NCBI GenBank assembly: GCA_902729315.2
Contig: LR746268.1
Location: 651,001 to 715,000, forward strand
Reading direction: 5' to 3'
Origin: Spirodela intermedia
Lineage: Eukaryota > Streptophyta > Magnoliopsida > Alismatales > Araceae
DNA length: 64,000 nt
Each line of letters starts with the position of its first letter. Position 1 is the first letter of the stretch. Both the position numbers and the translations under genes were made by a program. Shown here piece after piece: positions 24,640 to 37,337 of this stretch. Under the pieces are notes generated by a model, which saw nothing but the letters and a program-made list of their open reading frames with translations, was not told where the DNA came from and did no database searches.

Positions 24640-27240
24640 TATTTTTGATATATTTTCATAGTCAGTGAGACATGACAGAACTTATTCCTAGAGACTGGAA
24701 AACCATTATTGTTAAGAAAAACTTTAGTAGCATACCGTTCAAGTGACAATATAGAGGAGATTTGCATGCGATGGAATAAAAACATAATTGGTGAAGGATA
24801 TAGTCCTTTTGTGCATTGTCGTGTCAAACCAGCACTGTTTTATGTCTGGAATGGGGTTCATAACTCGGTTCTGAAGAACACATTTTTTCCCGTGATTTCT
24901 TCCTCTGTATCATGAGTTATGTTATTTTTGAGACTTTAGGTTGGTATTTGTGATCGCCTGACACTACCCACTTTCTAAAGAAACCCATAAAGAATAATAA
25001 AATTTTACTGCGCCAAAGGATGAAAATAAAATTCTCAAAGCAGCCCAGTCTGGATGCGTATTAATTTATATAGAAGAACCGGTTCAAATGTAAACATAAA
25101 TTGGAGAATACTGGGGGAAATCAAATGTTTGGTACAAAAAAATATGACCAACATCAATAAAATCTCTGCGACGGTCAACGTAAAAAGGTATTCAAAGGAA
25201 ACAGAAAGAACAGCATAAATATAGATCTAAAACGCATGAAATTCTGTCTTATTAAATCGGATTCTACTTTGATTCACGAACTCAATGAAATTGATATTTT
25301 TTTCCACAATAAGGCATTATCCAAAACGAGACTGGTTTCCATGTAAAGAAGGGTTGAGTGCATCTTCCTGCACAAAGAAGTACACTGGAGAGAAGAATTG
25401 TTGGTTCCCCATTATCTTCACGAAGTCAAATCTCATTAGTCGTGACTCTCATCTCACCAATGTCCACCCTTATTTTTATTGATGGCATTCGACCCGAGAA
25501 TTACCCTATGTAGGAAATTAATATACTAACATTAGACATCACGTTCGGCCTGACTTGCACATTACATTCCTCAAATAATGAGGTTGTATCTGACCCACAT
25601 TACTCAGATGAGAAGAGTCATTCCACATCCTGAAAGGAAATAGACACGCGAAGAATTAAAATATGTACTTGTTCACGCAGACAACACTGAAAGGTAGAAC
25701 AACCCGGAAAGGGCCATTGGCCACAGATAATGATCATTCATGACTAAAGAATCAAGAGCAACACCCGTTGTTTGCATTTATGGCTGACAAGCACTGCAGA
25801 GGTGTTCACAAAGAAATTTCACCTCTAATTTATATGATTTACACCTAACCGGTTTGATGTGTTGTGTCTTGCAATCTTGGTTCCATGCACTCCAATGTAA
25901 CTTGCCATGACTATACACTTCATACTAAAAATCTAGAGAGAGAGAGAGAGAGAAAGAGATCAATGGTGTAATAGCTAGGATTTCCAGTTCTTCCTGAAAG
26001 TAATTTAAGCTATCTTTCTGAAAGTGGATGAGTCTTGGACAAACAAAGACTAGCGCTCAACCTTTTAATGATCATAAAGTTAATTTTCTCCACGTGTGGC
26101 TCCAGTAAAACATAGAAACAGACGTTCAATTAGCAACACAATGATCCTCCCCTGCAATGCCCATATCTGTCATGGGTTGCACCGAAACAAGATTCCTAGC
26201 ACACTCTGTAAGACATAAACTACAAAATTTAGATCACCATGGGATATCATGTCCTTCCCAAAATAATAAGAGCTAATTACGACAGTGCAACCCAGAGCAT
26301 CGTCAAAGGTGGTTCAAGGTATGTTGGGTGCATCTCAAAACTGTGCTTTCAAGGGCTACATGCAAAAATATCATCAATAGACCTGAAGAATGAGTGGACA
26401 TTCTAAGAAAAAACCAATTCTAATGGAATGATCTGTGAATAAAAATCTCTCAAAAAGGCTTTCTGTGACTCATTTGGACCTCTGTGAGCAGCTTCACCGA
26501 AACATGAAGTTCCTCGATTTACTTTCTGAATTTTCTATGCAGCAACCCTGTTCAAAAGTTTGTCGTTAGCAGCCCGTGATAAAGAATGGACTTAATTCTT
26601 TCACATCCCAGATTGATGGCATGTGAGTGTGTCGGATAACATCATATAAAAATGAATAGACAGCCAAAATCATCCAGGGGTGTCATATCTCTCTCTCTCT
26701 CTCCTAACATTCTCTCACAGTTCAAAACCACGTTGTGGAAAAGGGCAGAGATCTTGGAGATTCTTACAGATTTATGCAAACCTAGACGACTAAATACCGG
26801 GCATTCACAACAAGCAGATCATGTGACAACCTTGTGGAAATGAAGAGATTATATGATTCCAGGAAGAACTCAGCCCTCCCAAATGTGATGAGAGAGGAAC
26901 TTGGAAAAAGGCCTGCTTGCAGGAAGGGACATGAACCAGGGGATGGTCAGCGACTACTATCACTCAGAGACTTTGATTGGACGAGTTCCCACTGAACCTT
27001 CCTCAAAATGTGTTGGTATACACGGAAACAGAAAACAGAGAGCTAACATGGAGGGAAGGAAGGTCCTGCGTACATGAGTTCGAGTCTCAGTGCCAGAAAA
27101 ACAGCACCGATTTGGCATGACCACTCTTTGAGGGAAGGTCTGAATGTTCAAATAGAGGAGCCCTGTTCAGCTCGAATTCTTGCTGCTACTCGAGAGTTTT
27201 TCTAATTGATATTTGCCACGATGATGATGATAATGGCACT
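24640..27240. other. Intergenic, no gene recognised
   Basis: Mixed-composition DNA with short open frames only. A short GA tract lies at 25935-25958 and a CT tract at 26689-26703. Nothing else is supported. Confidence 0.45.
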
Positions 27241-28010
27241 TTGAAATCCTTCAACTTCTCCTACCAAGGTCGTTCTCAACCCTCTTCATTGATCACGGGA
27301 GCCCAACTTCGGATCGAGGAGGGAATTTAGAGACGATGATCGTGAAATTGGGTTACTTGGTTTTTTCCTTGTTTTCGATTTGCGGAGGTAATGAGTATTT
27401 TCCCCGAGTGAGGAAATCGAAGTAAAAGGAAAGACGCCGATAGACGGAACAGATTTCGTACCATTTCTTCCCCGAAGAAGGCCCGGACTGACCAACCTTC
27501 ACGCCACCTATGCCGTCGCCATCACCTTCAACGGATCGTCATCACATCAAGCCCCACCCCGCACCTCCTCTGTCCACTACCTCCGGCATCGCGACTGCGA
27601 TGATCGTGATACAATCCTCCGCCGCGATATCGGAGGACCCGGCACGTCAAATCCCATGGTGGGAACGGATCCCCCCGGGGAGAGAAGGCCATTCACGCCT
27701 CCAAATCAAGCCTGAAAGGTCGCTTCAACCTCAAGATCCATGTCGCCATCTCCCCACTGCCACCTAGCACGCAATCAATCATTCGCTTCGATTTGTCGGG
27801 AGAAAGCGACGGATTACCTCTACCCAGATCGCAATCGAGACCCCCTGAGTTTCAGATCGCCCTCAACGTCCGACCAGAAAATTTGTGATCGCGAGGAAGC
27901 CACCGAGGTCTCCGACCCGCCACGATCGATCTCGACTCGGTCTACGACAAAATACGGGCACAAACAACCGGACAGAGGTGAGTGACCCATGTCGGGCCCC
28001 AGGATAGAGT
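27240..28010. other. GC-rich island with several open frames, identity unknown
   Basis: A sharp rise in GC with open frames on both strands (27510-27767 and 27740-27985 plus, 27286-27495 minus) and a donor-like GTGAGT at 27978. The translations are Pro/Arg/Ser-rich and resemble no family I know. It could be a promoter or first-exon island of a minus-strand gene, or a retroelement fragment. Confidence 0.3.
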
Positions 28011-28483
28011 AAAGATCAAGGGGTCAACTGACACTTATCCTGCTTGACTATAGTGACAAGTGGTTTTCTCGATATGGTCTGACGTGGAAGATTGACTACT
28101 TGATTGGGGGCAAGTGGCGTGTTGACAACTAGGAAGCGGTTAGGGGACACCTAGTCGTCGTCTTCAGTCTGACTTATTTTGTTGGGAGCTGACCCACCCA
28201 CTCCCCCCCCTCCTTTGACATAATATTTCGGGTTGACCGTAAAAATGATTAACACCGTGACATTTTTAACGTTAATTTTTTAAAAATATATATAAATAAT
28301 TGGCAATCTGAATTTGAATGGGGATTAAAAAATAGCCATACGTCAAAAAATAATACAAAATATTGGATAATAATAAATTAAACATTTTTATGTAAAATTT
28401 ATGCTATAGCCCCTCAAGTTATAATTAATTCATCTAAATACGACGTCAAGCTCACTAATTTTTATTTAATTTCTCAACGTGTG
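28010..28483. other. Spacer, GC falling to AT-rich
   Basis: No gene or repeat seen; it separates the GC-rich island from the duplicated segment upstream of the phosphatase gene. Confidence 0.45.
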
Positions 28484-28820
28484 TTTATTAAAGTTAATGC
28501 ATTTACTTATTATTAATCCGTGTTATCAGTTTATACTTTCGGTGTTTTAATTTAATTAATTTTGGGGTATAGAAATCGATTACGCTTTCATTGAGGACGT
28601 TTCAGAAAAAATCCAAGGGGGGGGACCCCTCCAATAATACAATAATAAGACGGTCTGATCGGATTTAGTATTAAATTTAAGGCATTCATGCATTATTAAT
28701 CCCTGATCAGATTTATAGTGTTATCGTAAATAAAATTAATTTTTGAGTAAAAATGTTATTGACGTTCATGAGGATGTTTTAGACAACATCCAAGGGGGGA
28801 GACCACCTGGAATAATAGAA
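28484..28820. repeat. Diverged tandem duplication upstream of the phosphatase gene
   Basis: Copy 1 (about 28484-28642) and copy 2 (about 28665-28820) align along their length. Shared landmarks in the same order are TTATTAATCC, a T-rich stretch ending AATTAATTTT, TTCATGAGGA/TTCATTGAGGA, ATCCAAGGGGGG and the CCTGGAATAATA/CCTCCAATAATA end. The period is about 180 bp. Copy 2 ends about 155 bp before the first ATG of the phosphatase leader, so it may be part of the promoter. Confidence 0.75.
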
Positions 28821-28975
28821 TATTCCTCGCGTGCTCCGGTGCAAGATCTTACGTGGGAACCAGCATATTCCTTCTCCCGGGCATCTCCCCCTATCGCTGT
28901 CGCGTGGACCGTCGGGGACCGCCGCCGCCGCCACGTGGGATCGGCGGCCGCCGACGGGACTTCTAAATAGCGGCA

Positions 28976-29107
28976 ATGGGCTTCGCATTATTAGTCTCTC
29001 TGTTTCAGATCTGCCTATCCCACGCAGGCCATTTTCTTCCATATTGCCTCTCTCTCTCTCTCCCTCCCTCCTTCTCTTCCGGCGGCGGCGATCATGGCGG
29101 CCACTGA
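28976..29107 (+). other. Upstream ORF overlapping the phosphatase start codon
   Basis: An ATG at 28976 opens a 43-codon frame that ends with TGA at 29105-29107, 14 nt past the phosphatase ATG (29094) in another frame. Its first residues (MGFALLVSLFQICLSHA) look like a signal peptide. It matters only if transcription starts upstream of 28976, which is not known. Confidence 0.45.
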
Positions 29108-31160
29108 AGGTGGAGCTGTGGTCTCTTCTCTCTCCGTTGTGGTGGCGGTGACCCTCCTCTTTCTCGCCTCCGGGGAGGAGCTGCCCAGGATAACGCACCA
29201 CCCTGAGAACGGGGGGATGCTCAGCTTGCTGGTCGTCGGAGACTGGGGGCGGCGAGGCCTCTACAACCAGTCTAACGTCGCCGCGCAGGTCTCTCCTATC
29301 CCATCTTCATTGAATGGTCTTCTCCTCTCTCTCTCTGACGGAGGGAGTATCTGGGATTCCGGCAGATGGGGAAGGCCGGCGAGCGGCTGGGCATCGACTT
29401 CGTGGTCTCCACCGGCGACAACTTCTACGAGGATGGCCTCACCGGCGTCGACGACCCCGCCTTCATGGAGTCCTTCACTTACCTCTACACCGCCGCCAGC
29501 CTCCAGAAGCCCTGGTACAGCGGTGAGCCTCCCACACTCTCCCTCTTCGTAGAAGCCCGTAGCCATTAATCAATTCCGTGGTCTCGTCTCCTCCAACAAC
29601 CAAGACCAATGTTTCTGACCATGAATACCATTCTTTTCTTTGCCTATCCTTGATTGATGATAAAAATATTCTCATGATTCGATTGGTTGCGCCATTTATC
29701 TGATTTATCTATTGAAAAAATCTAAGAATTGGTCAAAAGTTGCTTTCGAGGTTGCTTTTTTTTATTTTAAAAAATCGAAATATCTAAAACTCAGATTGTT
29801 CTATTACCACCCCAGTACTAGGAAATCATGACTACCGAGGAGATGTGATGGCACAACTAGACTCAGCGCTGAGAATTATCGACACCCGGTGGCAGTGCAT
29901 GAGGTCCTTCATCCTCGACACTGGTAACCCACCAACCATATCAATAGATACCACCACCGCCACCATCATTACTAATAATAGTAGGTCTGATGAGTTATCG
30001 GCGGCGGTGGAGCAGGGGTGGCGGAGTTCTTCTTCGTGGACACGACCCCCTTTGTGGTGCATTACTGGGAGAACCCAGAGGACCACCAGTACGACTGGAG
30101 GGGAGTGGCTCCCAGGGAAGCCTACGTGGGCAAGCTCCTCAAGGTAGGAGAAGGAGGGGCACGAGGAGGGGGGGGGGGGGTTGACCAGGGAGGTTGACTA
30201 TGGGCTCTCTGTGTAGGAGCTGGACATGGCGCTGGCGGCATCGGCGGCTAGGTGGAAGTTCGTAGTGGGGCATCACACCATCAGGAGCGTGAGCGACCAT
30301 GGCGACACTGAGGAGCTTGTGGAGCTTCTCCTTCCTATTCTTCAGGTATTCTAGTATCTCCTTCCTTGTCTTGTTTGAGGCCCAGAGCTATGATGAACAA
30401 GAAAGCTTCATTTCTTTTTATAGTATTAGAGAGAGAGGGAGAGGGAGAGGGAGAGGGAGAGGGAGAGGGAGAGGGAGAGGGAGAATTATTTAGGAAGCAG
30501 ATGACTACCTGTGTGAACAATATGTATGCTCGCCTCTATGTCGTAATGAGTAGGGCCAATAGTCCCTTCCTCAAGCTTACACTGAATATCATGTAAAAAA
30601 ACATTTTTATTTGATAACTTATTTCAGATTTTTTCCAAGAAATGTCTGATAATTTCTTTAGCCGAGTTCCTTAACAACATTTTTAATGATACAGAGAAGG
30701 AACGTCGACCTCTACATTAACGGCCATGACCACTGCCTTGAGCACATCGGAAGCCGCCACAGGTTGCCCTCTCAATGCCTCGTGATGATCCCCATCACAT
30801 CAAATTCGTCGCTAGCCATCCTCACTATACACTTCCTCTTCTTCGTCTTCCTCGTCTCCCATTTAGCTCGTCTTTTTCTCCCTCATCCCTATACCTCTCC
30901 TCCGTCTTCCTTTCCCCTCAGTTGTCTTCTTCTTCTCATCGTGCAGTCAGCTACAGTTCCTGACCAGCGGAGGAGGATCAAAGGCATGGAGGGGTGTCTT
31001 CGCACCCAACACAGACGAGGTGCGGTTCTTCTACGATGGTCAGGGCTTCATGTCCATGCAGGTGACCCCATCCCATCTGGAGGTCGTCTTCTATGACGTC
31101 CATGGCCGGGCTATTTATACCTGGGGAACCAGCAAGGACCTTCTTCACCCCTTCGTGTAG
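29094..31160 (+). CDS. PAP: Low-molecular-weight purple acid phosphatase, seven exons
   Basis: Exons 29094-29288, 29366-29522, 29816-29923, 30016-30143, 30217-30345, 30695-30762 and 30947-31160 join in phase to 332 residues, the usual size of the plant PAP3/PAP8/PAP17 group. All five metal-ligand motifs of the binuclear centre are present: GDWG (Asp50), GDNFY (Asp83, Tyr86), GNHD (Asn121, His122), VVGH (His215) and GHDH (His250, His252). Residues 1-27 form a signal peptide, so the enzyme is probably secreted or vacuolar; it would hydrolyse phosphate monoesters at acid pH. The C-terminus has the family's [13 protein letters not shown] and YTWGTS. Intron 4 is only 73 nt and holds 13 consecutive G (30168-30180). 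Some relatives respond to phosphate starvation; nothing here proves that for this gene. Confidence 0.95.
30429..30484. repeat. (GGGAGA)n hexanucleotide array in phosphatase intron 5
   Basis: About eight GGGAGA units follow a short GA run inside intron 5 (30346-30694). The sense strand is a pure purine tract of over 50 nt. Confidence 0.9.
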
Positions 31161-31340
31161 AAGGAAAAGAACGCTCGATAATGATGGCACTGCGTCGCCT
31201 GAAGCCGGAAGATCGTTGGAAGTAAACCAGGAACGGATATATCTTCTGCAAGGAAGGGGTAAGGGGGTAAATTTATGTTCTCGAGAATAACGCGATCAGT
31301 GAATCGTATAATATGCCATCACCATCGCCATGAATTATGT

Positions 31341-31344
<4 letters not shown>

Positions 31345-31382
<38 letters not shown>
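31345..31382. repeat. (GA)n microsatellite downstream of the phosphatase gene
   Basis: About 19 perfect units, 185 bp past the phosphatase stop codon, possibly within its 3' UTR. Confidence 0.85.
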
Positions 31383-31387
<5 letters not shown>

Positions 31388-34300
31388 ATCACTCTCGGTT
31401 CATCACACGTTAGTTTCAGAGGGGTAACTGAGAGATTTTTTTGAAAATATTTCCCGACTATTAAATACATGGACGTTGAATTTAGGTGATAGAATGAGTA
31501 CGCATTTCTTTGACTTTAAAATAATTTTAAAAACTAGAAAATAAGTGAAGACCTCAGATAACTACCCATTATTGAAAAAAAATAAAAATTGATGTCTTTT
31601 CATTCATATGTTTTCAGTTGGGAATGAAAATAGGCTTGTATTAACTTGTACAACATTAATGTCTTATTACGTGAGAAGTGTCTTGATGAATTCAAAAAGG
31701 TGATGGCGCATTTGGAAATTTATAAAATAATTTCTTAAATTTTCTTACAATCAAACCACATCTAAGGTCTTCAAAATTCACCAAAAGTCTTCATTCTCAT
31801 CAATATTCATGGATGGTATTATGTTATATCAGTCTTCTAATGAACTAATGTAATTTCTTGCAAATTATACACAAGTAAAATGAAAAAGTAATCTTAATAT
31901 TTATTTTTATGACTTTTATTTTACTAGAGACTACCCACTTATCATTTTTAATCCATCAAATCACAGATTAAGATGATTCGTGAATATGCGCCTTATATTT
32001 CACATTTATGTCTATCAAACCTGTCAAGATTACAAAAAATAAAACCTTATATATGGTTATCCATCTCCTACACCCCCCACCCAACCGTGTCATGTAACCA
32101 TCCCATCCCCAAGCGGGCATGCAATATTTTTCGACCAGTACTTTTGTCTACGACCTAAACTGCCCTTCATCCGCTATCACCGACCTCTAACCATCCGTCC
32201 CTTCGAGCTTCTACACAACAAGTGAGCTTAACCTTGGTGAGCTCCAAACCCCAGTTAAAGCACACCAACCCAACAACACGACACCTCGCTTTGACATAAG
32301 CAAATCAGTGGGATTATTAATAAGTATCCACCATCCAATAGATTATTGAGGTTTAAAACAAATATTTTCACAGGTGACTGAAGCTAATAAAGGTCTTATG
32401 ATGATAACTACTTAATCATAGCCTTTGTTGGGGTATTTGCATAATATTCCTACGGCTGACTTATCGCCATTACTCGTCGCACGCGCGAGTTAGCATCTTC
32501 CGCAACAAAGAAAGTTTCCAACGATTCTAATCCGAGGTTGGTCGGGTTCGACGGGGACCTGCTGGGCCCACGGCTGCAAGTTGCCTATTCACTGACTAGT
32601 GTCCGTCCCCCATTTGGCTCGGCCCTTGACTTCCCATCTTCGGCCTAAACTAATTGTTTTTAACTGGACCCACCCAGACCTGGACCCGACCACCCCGTCC
32701 TAACTACCCATTTGCACACATTTGAGAGACATAGACCTAGCGAGAGAGAGAGAGAGAGAGAGAGAGAGCTTCAAGTGTTGAAGCTCAACTCATCCTGAAT
32801 GGAAATCAGGATACATTTGGGTTGGACTAGGCCGGACTCATCTACTCATCCATCCAATTGACTCCCCCAATAACATCTTAATTAATATTGTTAATTAATT
32901 ATACATTTTCATGTAGGAGAAAGGAAGGAATAACTACCTATAATAGCTTTTATGCCAAATAATTTGGAATGGAGACCTTTGACCAATATGTTATACTTCA
33001 TAAATTGAGACAATAATAGTCATACTATTAATGTCATGAGCTCATGGGGTTGTACCACCCAATCATACGTGCTATCAATTTAGGAATCGAAAGGCTCATA
33101 TGGTAAGAGAAAAACAGTTCCAGTCATGTCGAAACATCAGCCCAATCTAGACTTGGGCCATGTCCTCATTACCTCCATTACTTGCTCTAATATCTTGTTG
33201 AATTTTAGAGTTGCTATTATTTTGTGTTGATTAAAAAAAGTGTGTAAAATAATAATATAATATTACTAAATATCTGTCAAGTAAATAAGACTATATTATA
33301 ATTATATTGTACTAATCCAAACTCTCCTCCTTTTTCCCAACACCCCCTCCCCTTCCATTTAAAGCTCCACCACCAACCCCTTCACGCCCCTATCCTTGCA
33401 TACCTCATCCTCCTCTCTCTAAGCATGTGCCATTCCTAACTTGTTCTTCATTAGACAATACAATGTTTTTGTAAAAGGTCCATCCATGGGACACCATTGC
33501 CGTTATTAATTGGTACACAAAAATCTGTAAAATGGGCTCAAAGATTTGTAATTTGATGAGTTTTTTTTTCTATATCCCAATCTTGACTTCTTGTGGCTTT
33601 TGGGAAATGTTGAAAGGGATCCATTGAATTTTAAAATCTTATTATTTGTTTTTTTAAAATTTGTGGTTAGATTTATATTCCTGAAAAGTGAAAGATATTG
33701 AGATATTGAGATATTGTTATTTATAATGTGAATGGAACACTATTTTTTAAAATGTGCAAGTAGTCTTTTATGCTTCTTTTATTTCCAGTTATAAATTTAA
33801 TAAATTTGGTGATGATATTAGGGGAGAAAAATGGTTGTTAGGGGAGCCTACATGCCATGCAAGACTTAGCCCAGCCTTACTTCAGACAAAAATGAAGTGC
33901 CAAGAGTGACTTCAAAAACAACCTTATCTCATAGAGAATAGACTTCAAGGCTTACCTTGAAAGAGAACTCAGCTCAGCCTAGATAATTGTTGGGCCAATT
34001 ATTTGGGCTTGATAAGTAGGCCCGACCTTATTGGAACATCTAATGGGGGAGGAGTCAAAGATAAACTAGAGAGCTCTCTTAAGAGGATTTGATGCCTCTA
34101 ATTGGGGATGAGTTATGTTAGAGATAGAGCGAGAGTGAGAGCAAGAGCAAGAGTAAGAGCGAGAGAGAGAGAGAGAGAGACCACATGGGCAATTCTCAAT
34201 CTATTTAGGAGCATGCCGATGAGCTACTTAATAGACTGGTGAACTTGAAACCCAGCTTGGCTCTTCTTATTTCAAGTGGGTATAGATACTATGTACTATA

Positions 34301-35937
34301 AAGCAATAACCTAAATTGAGGTTGTAATTGTAGTACTACAAGCACTTCTCTTAAAGTAGCCCATAATGCTCATTATATGTCACAAAAACAACTAAATTTG
34401 TGCTCCAACATCTAAAAGAACCATTATCACTATCAAAAGGATAATACCCCCAAAAGATCTTGGGTAGCTTCCCCCATGTACTTACCTTATTTATATACAT
34501 CTTCAATCTCTTCCATAAGCACCAATTGTCTCATATGCTATGCTATCATTCATACTCATTGAATATCATTATGCCCAAACATTGCTCATCACATTATATG
34601 AAACAATTTGTATCGAATCATATAAGATCAGCTATCATATTGTTGATATTCTTTCTTTATTCTCATATGCAACTTATGATGAGTTGATTCACTTCTTGAA
34701 AAATGAACTCAAAAACTTATTTGATTGATCCCAAATTTCTGTTATATTTTTCTATCAAATATTATATAGTATTTCTTTCAGTTTTTAGTGAAGAAATAAT
34801 TTTTACAATAGTGTGAAATGATATTTCTATCCTTTTGTACATTATGTTAGCTTGAAAATAAATGAGAATTTAGGAGTCAATTATTTCCAGCTCAAGTAAT
34901 GATTGTATTGCCAAGGAAGCTCACAAAAGATAATTCACATAATATGATATAGGTCTATTTGAATTTGATGTAATTATCAATGTTTCATTTACATTAATGA
35001 TTAGTATATGTAGAGATTACATAAATATGCATGAAGTCATCTATATACATGATATTATAGCACATAAAGAGAATTTAATAGAATGTTGCTTTTACTTAGC
35101 AATGACTTAGACTGATTGAGACAACACTAACTATATCAACTTCATGGAACACATTATCATGAAAATGGCCTGCATATCCACATGTATTTTAATTTACAAT
35201 TTGATGACTTGACTCGTAAATGTCCCTCAAAAATAGATGTAACTTGAAAAATATTATCTACTATTCCAAGAAAACTTATAATGTTCACCACAAAAAACAA
35301 ATGTGTTTAAAGTTGAATACAAGAAATTTGTAGGTCTTCAACTTGGTAAGTAAAGGGCCATCGACAGTTTGAGTGGTGTAAAGGAGGGTAGGAGTTGAGA
35401 GGGTCTATAGAAGTGCGCAAGGTATGATAGGATGATAATGACACTCAAAGAGTGGTGAGAAAGGGATAGTGTGGAATGATGCTTGTAATAGGGGGACATG
35501 GCCTTTCCAACATGCAATACAATTAAGATAGGGACAATTAAGTACTATAAAGGAATGCAAAATTGAGGACAAATTGGCACAAATCAAGATAGAGCTAAAT
35601 ATGGTATTCTTGAGAAGGATGAGTTATTCTTTTTTAAATTTTCACTTGATTTAACCCTAATAAGATTATTTACTTTTAATAGAGTGTGAAAGAGTATAAT
35701 AGGTCCTAACACCCCTAATTTTGAGGTAGTTTGTAATGACCCACAACAACAAGGGAATTGATGAGAGACTCATCCCTAATTACAATAGTTATGATGACTT
35801 GAAACTAATTAACTATTTAAAGTTTTATTTAATAAAAAAATATTTTTTTTCAAAGCATTATAAAATAGGTAAAAACCTTATCATTCACACCTATACTAGA
35901 TGAACTTTTTAGGCAGCTACACCAAATACACACACAC

Positions 35938-35940
<3 letters not shown>

Positions 35941-35989
<49 letters not shown>
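35941..35989. repeat. (CT)n microsatellite
   Basis: About 24 perfect CT units preceded by a short ACAC run, isolated in AT-rich spacer. Confidence 0.9.
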
Positions 35990-35991
<2 letters not shown>

Positions 35992-36399
35992 TGTTAGTAC
36001 TTGCATTAGGAATATACATTTCTTCTGTTAAAGTTTAGGTCATGATAATCTTGGAAAAATGATTGACCTCTCCTCACTAATATGATAATTACTTCAAGTT
36101 GATGTTTCAAGTTTGTACTTGGTTCTTAATTTTTCATTTCATTTTAGTCAACACATCTTGACGTGACTCAGTCGTTGTATATTAAATCATGCAAATATAA
36201 AATTTATAAAACTTTAAAATACGAATTTTTAGATATTTAGAAGTATTTTTAAATAAATATATCAATTATAGTTTAATAAAACATTCAAAAATAGTAGTAA
36301 TTATAATATCTAGTAATTATTCAGAATTTTTCTCAATGAATACGATTTTCTATGAATTTTATACTGAGAAATAAAAATAAAATATATTTAAATTCATGA

Positions 36400-37290
36400 A
36401 AAAAAGGAAAATAAGGGTGCGGATGTTGGGATGATGTCAGCGTCCGGCAGACACAAATTGAGCAGAAACAGAGTTCTACCCGGTGATTCTTACGTAAGTG
36501 ATTATAGATGATTTAATTAATCAAATTAAGATCTGTAAAAGTCGAAAGAATTGTAATTGAACAAAATATATTTTGGTAACTTAAAAGTATAAAAATTATC
36601 ACTAAATAAAGCGTAAAGTAAATTGAAAGTAGGAAAACAGAATTCCGACATCGCAACAACGATGCGTTGGCAATGCACCAAAATCTTGAGCATTCGGGAG
36701 GATCGTTGTGCAGTGTCCACAACCTCGAAGGATCTCCTTGGACAAAGACAATGTGGGCAATCTCTAGATCTTCTTACAAAGTCTAGAGATCAATGAAGTG
36801 GGTCGTCAAATTGTCTCCGGCGGCTGTCACCCGGCAGAGCAGAAAAACGGCGACTTTGTGACTCTCCGGTACCTGTCACCCAACGGAGATGAGCTAGATG
36901 GAGGTGGGGCACGTGTCAGGGAGCTTCATCATCAGGTTTGTGCAGCAAGAGGAGGCTCTTCATTGCATCTGGTATGCTCTCAAGAGGTGGCGACTCGTCT
37001 CCTAGCAAATCGTCCTCTTCTCGACGACAACTTGTTCGTCAATCAATCGGAGATGATTTACTTGATGGATTGTGATCCTTTTATTGCGAATTGTTCAGTA
37101 ATTTTAGTAGCAATGTTCCACCAATCGCATTGATGAGATTTTTGCTGATGATCTAGTGATTCTTGTTGCTTAATCCTTCATCGGTGATCTACAAGAAAGT
37201 CGCGATAATCAGATAAAAATATATGAATTTTGACTTTGGGAAGATTTGAACCCTCGCCGATCACCCGCCTTTGAGGAAGGTGTGATGCAG
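36400..37290. other. GC-richer segment without a recognised gene
   Basis: Includes a 111-codon plus frame (36798-37133) of unknown identity and a perfect 9-bp inverted repeat (ATCTCTAGA at 36760-36768, TCTAGAGAT at 36782-36790). Composition differs from flanking AT-rich DNA, so an inserted element is possible, but I could not define its ends. Confidence 0.3.
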
Positions 37291-37294
37291 GTTT

Positions 37295-37337
37295 AGTTCC
37301 ACATCAGTTGTGTGCGAATTTTTCGTGCGAATATATA
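37295..37337 (+). promoter_or_regulatory. snRNA-type USE plus TATA-like promoter pair
   Basis: AGTTCCACATCAG (37295-37307) resembles the plant snRNA upstream sequence element RTCCCACATCG with two mismatches. TATATA follows at 37332-37337, about 24 nt later, which is nearer the spacing of Pol III-type plant snRNA promoters than the roughly one turn longer Pol II spacing. No U6, U3 or other snRNA start is recognisable downstream, so it may be a relic or part of a dispersed repeat. Confidence 0.3.

Larger units (their letters stand above)
31161..36400. other. Mostly AT-rich intergenic spacer
   Basis: No gene seen. It contains GA tracts at 31345-31382, 32740-32768 and 34160-34180, GC-richer patches near 32440-32720 and 33990-34030 with GGCCCGACC-like words, and otherwise low-GC DNA. 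Short frames near 34460-34728 look like chance translation of AT-rich sequence. Confidence 0.5.

Noticed and set aside
28779-29201. A 140-codon minus-strand frame over the phosphatase start
   Set aside because: Antisense to the leader and exon 1 of a well-supported gene; Arg-rich translation without any motif.
36798-37133. A 111-codon plus-strand frame
   Set aside because: No motif, no splice partners and no recognisable family; kept only as part of an unexplained GC-richer segment.
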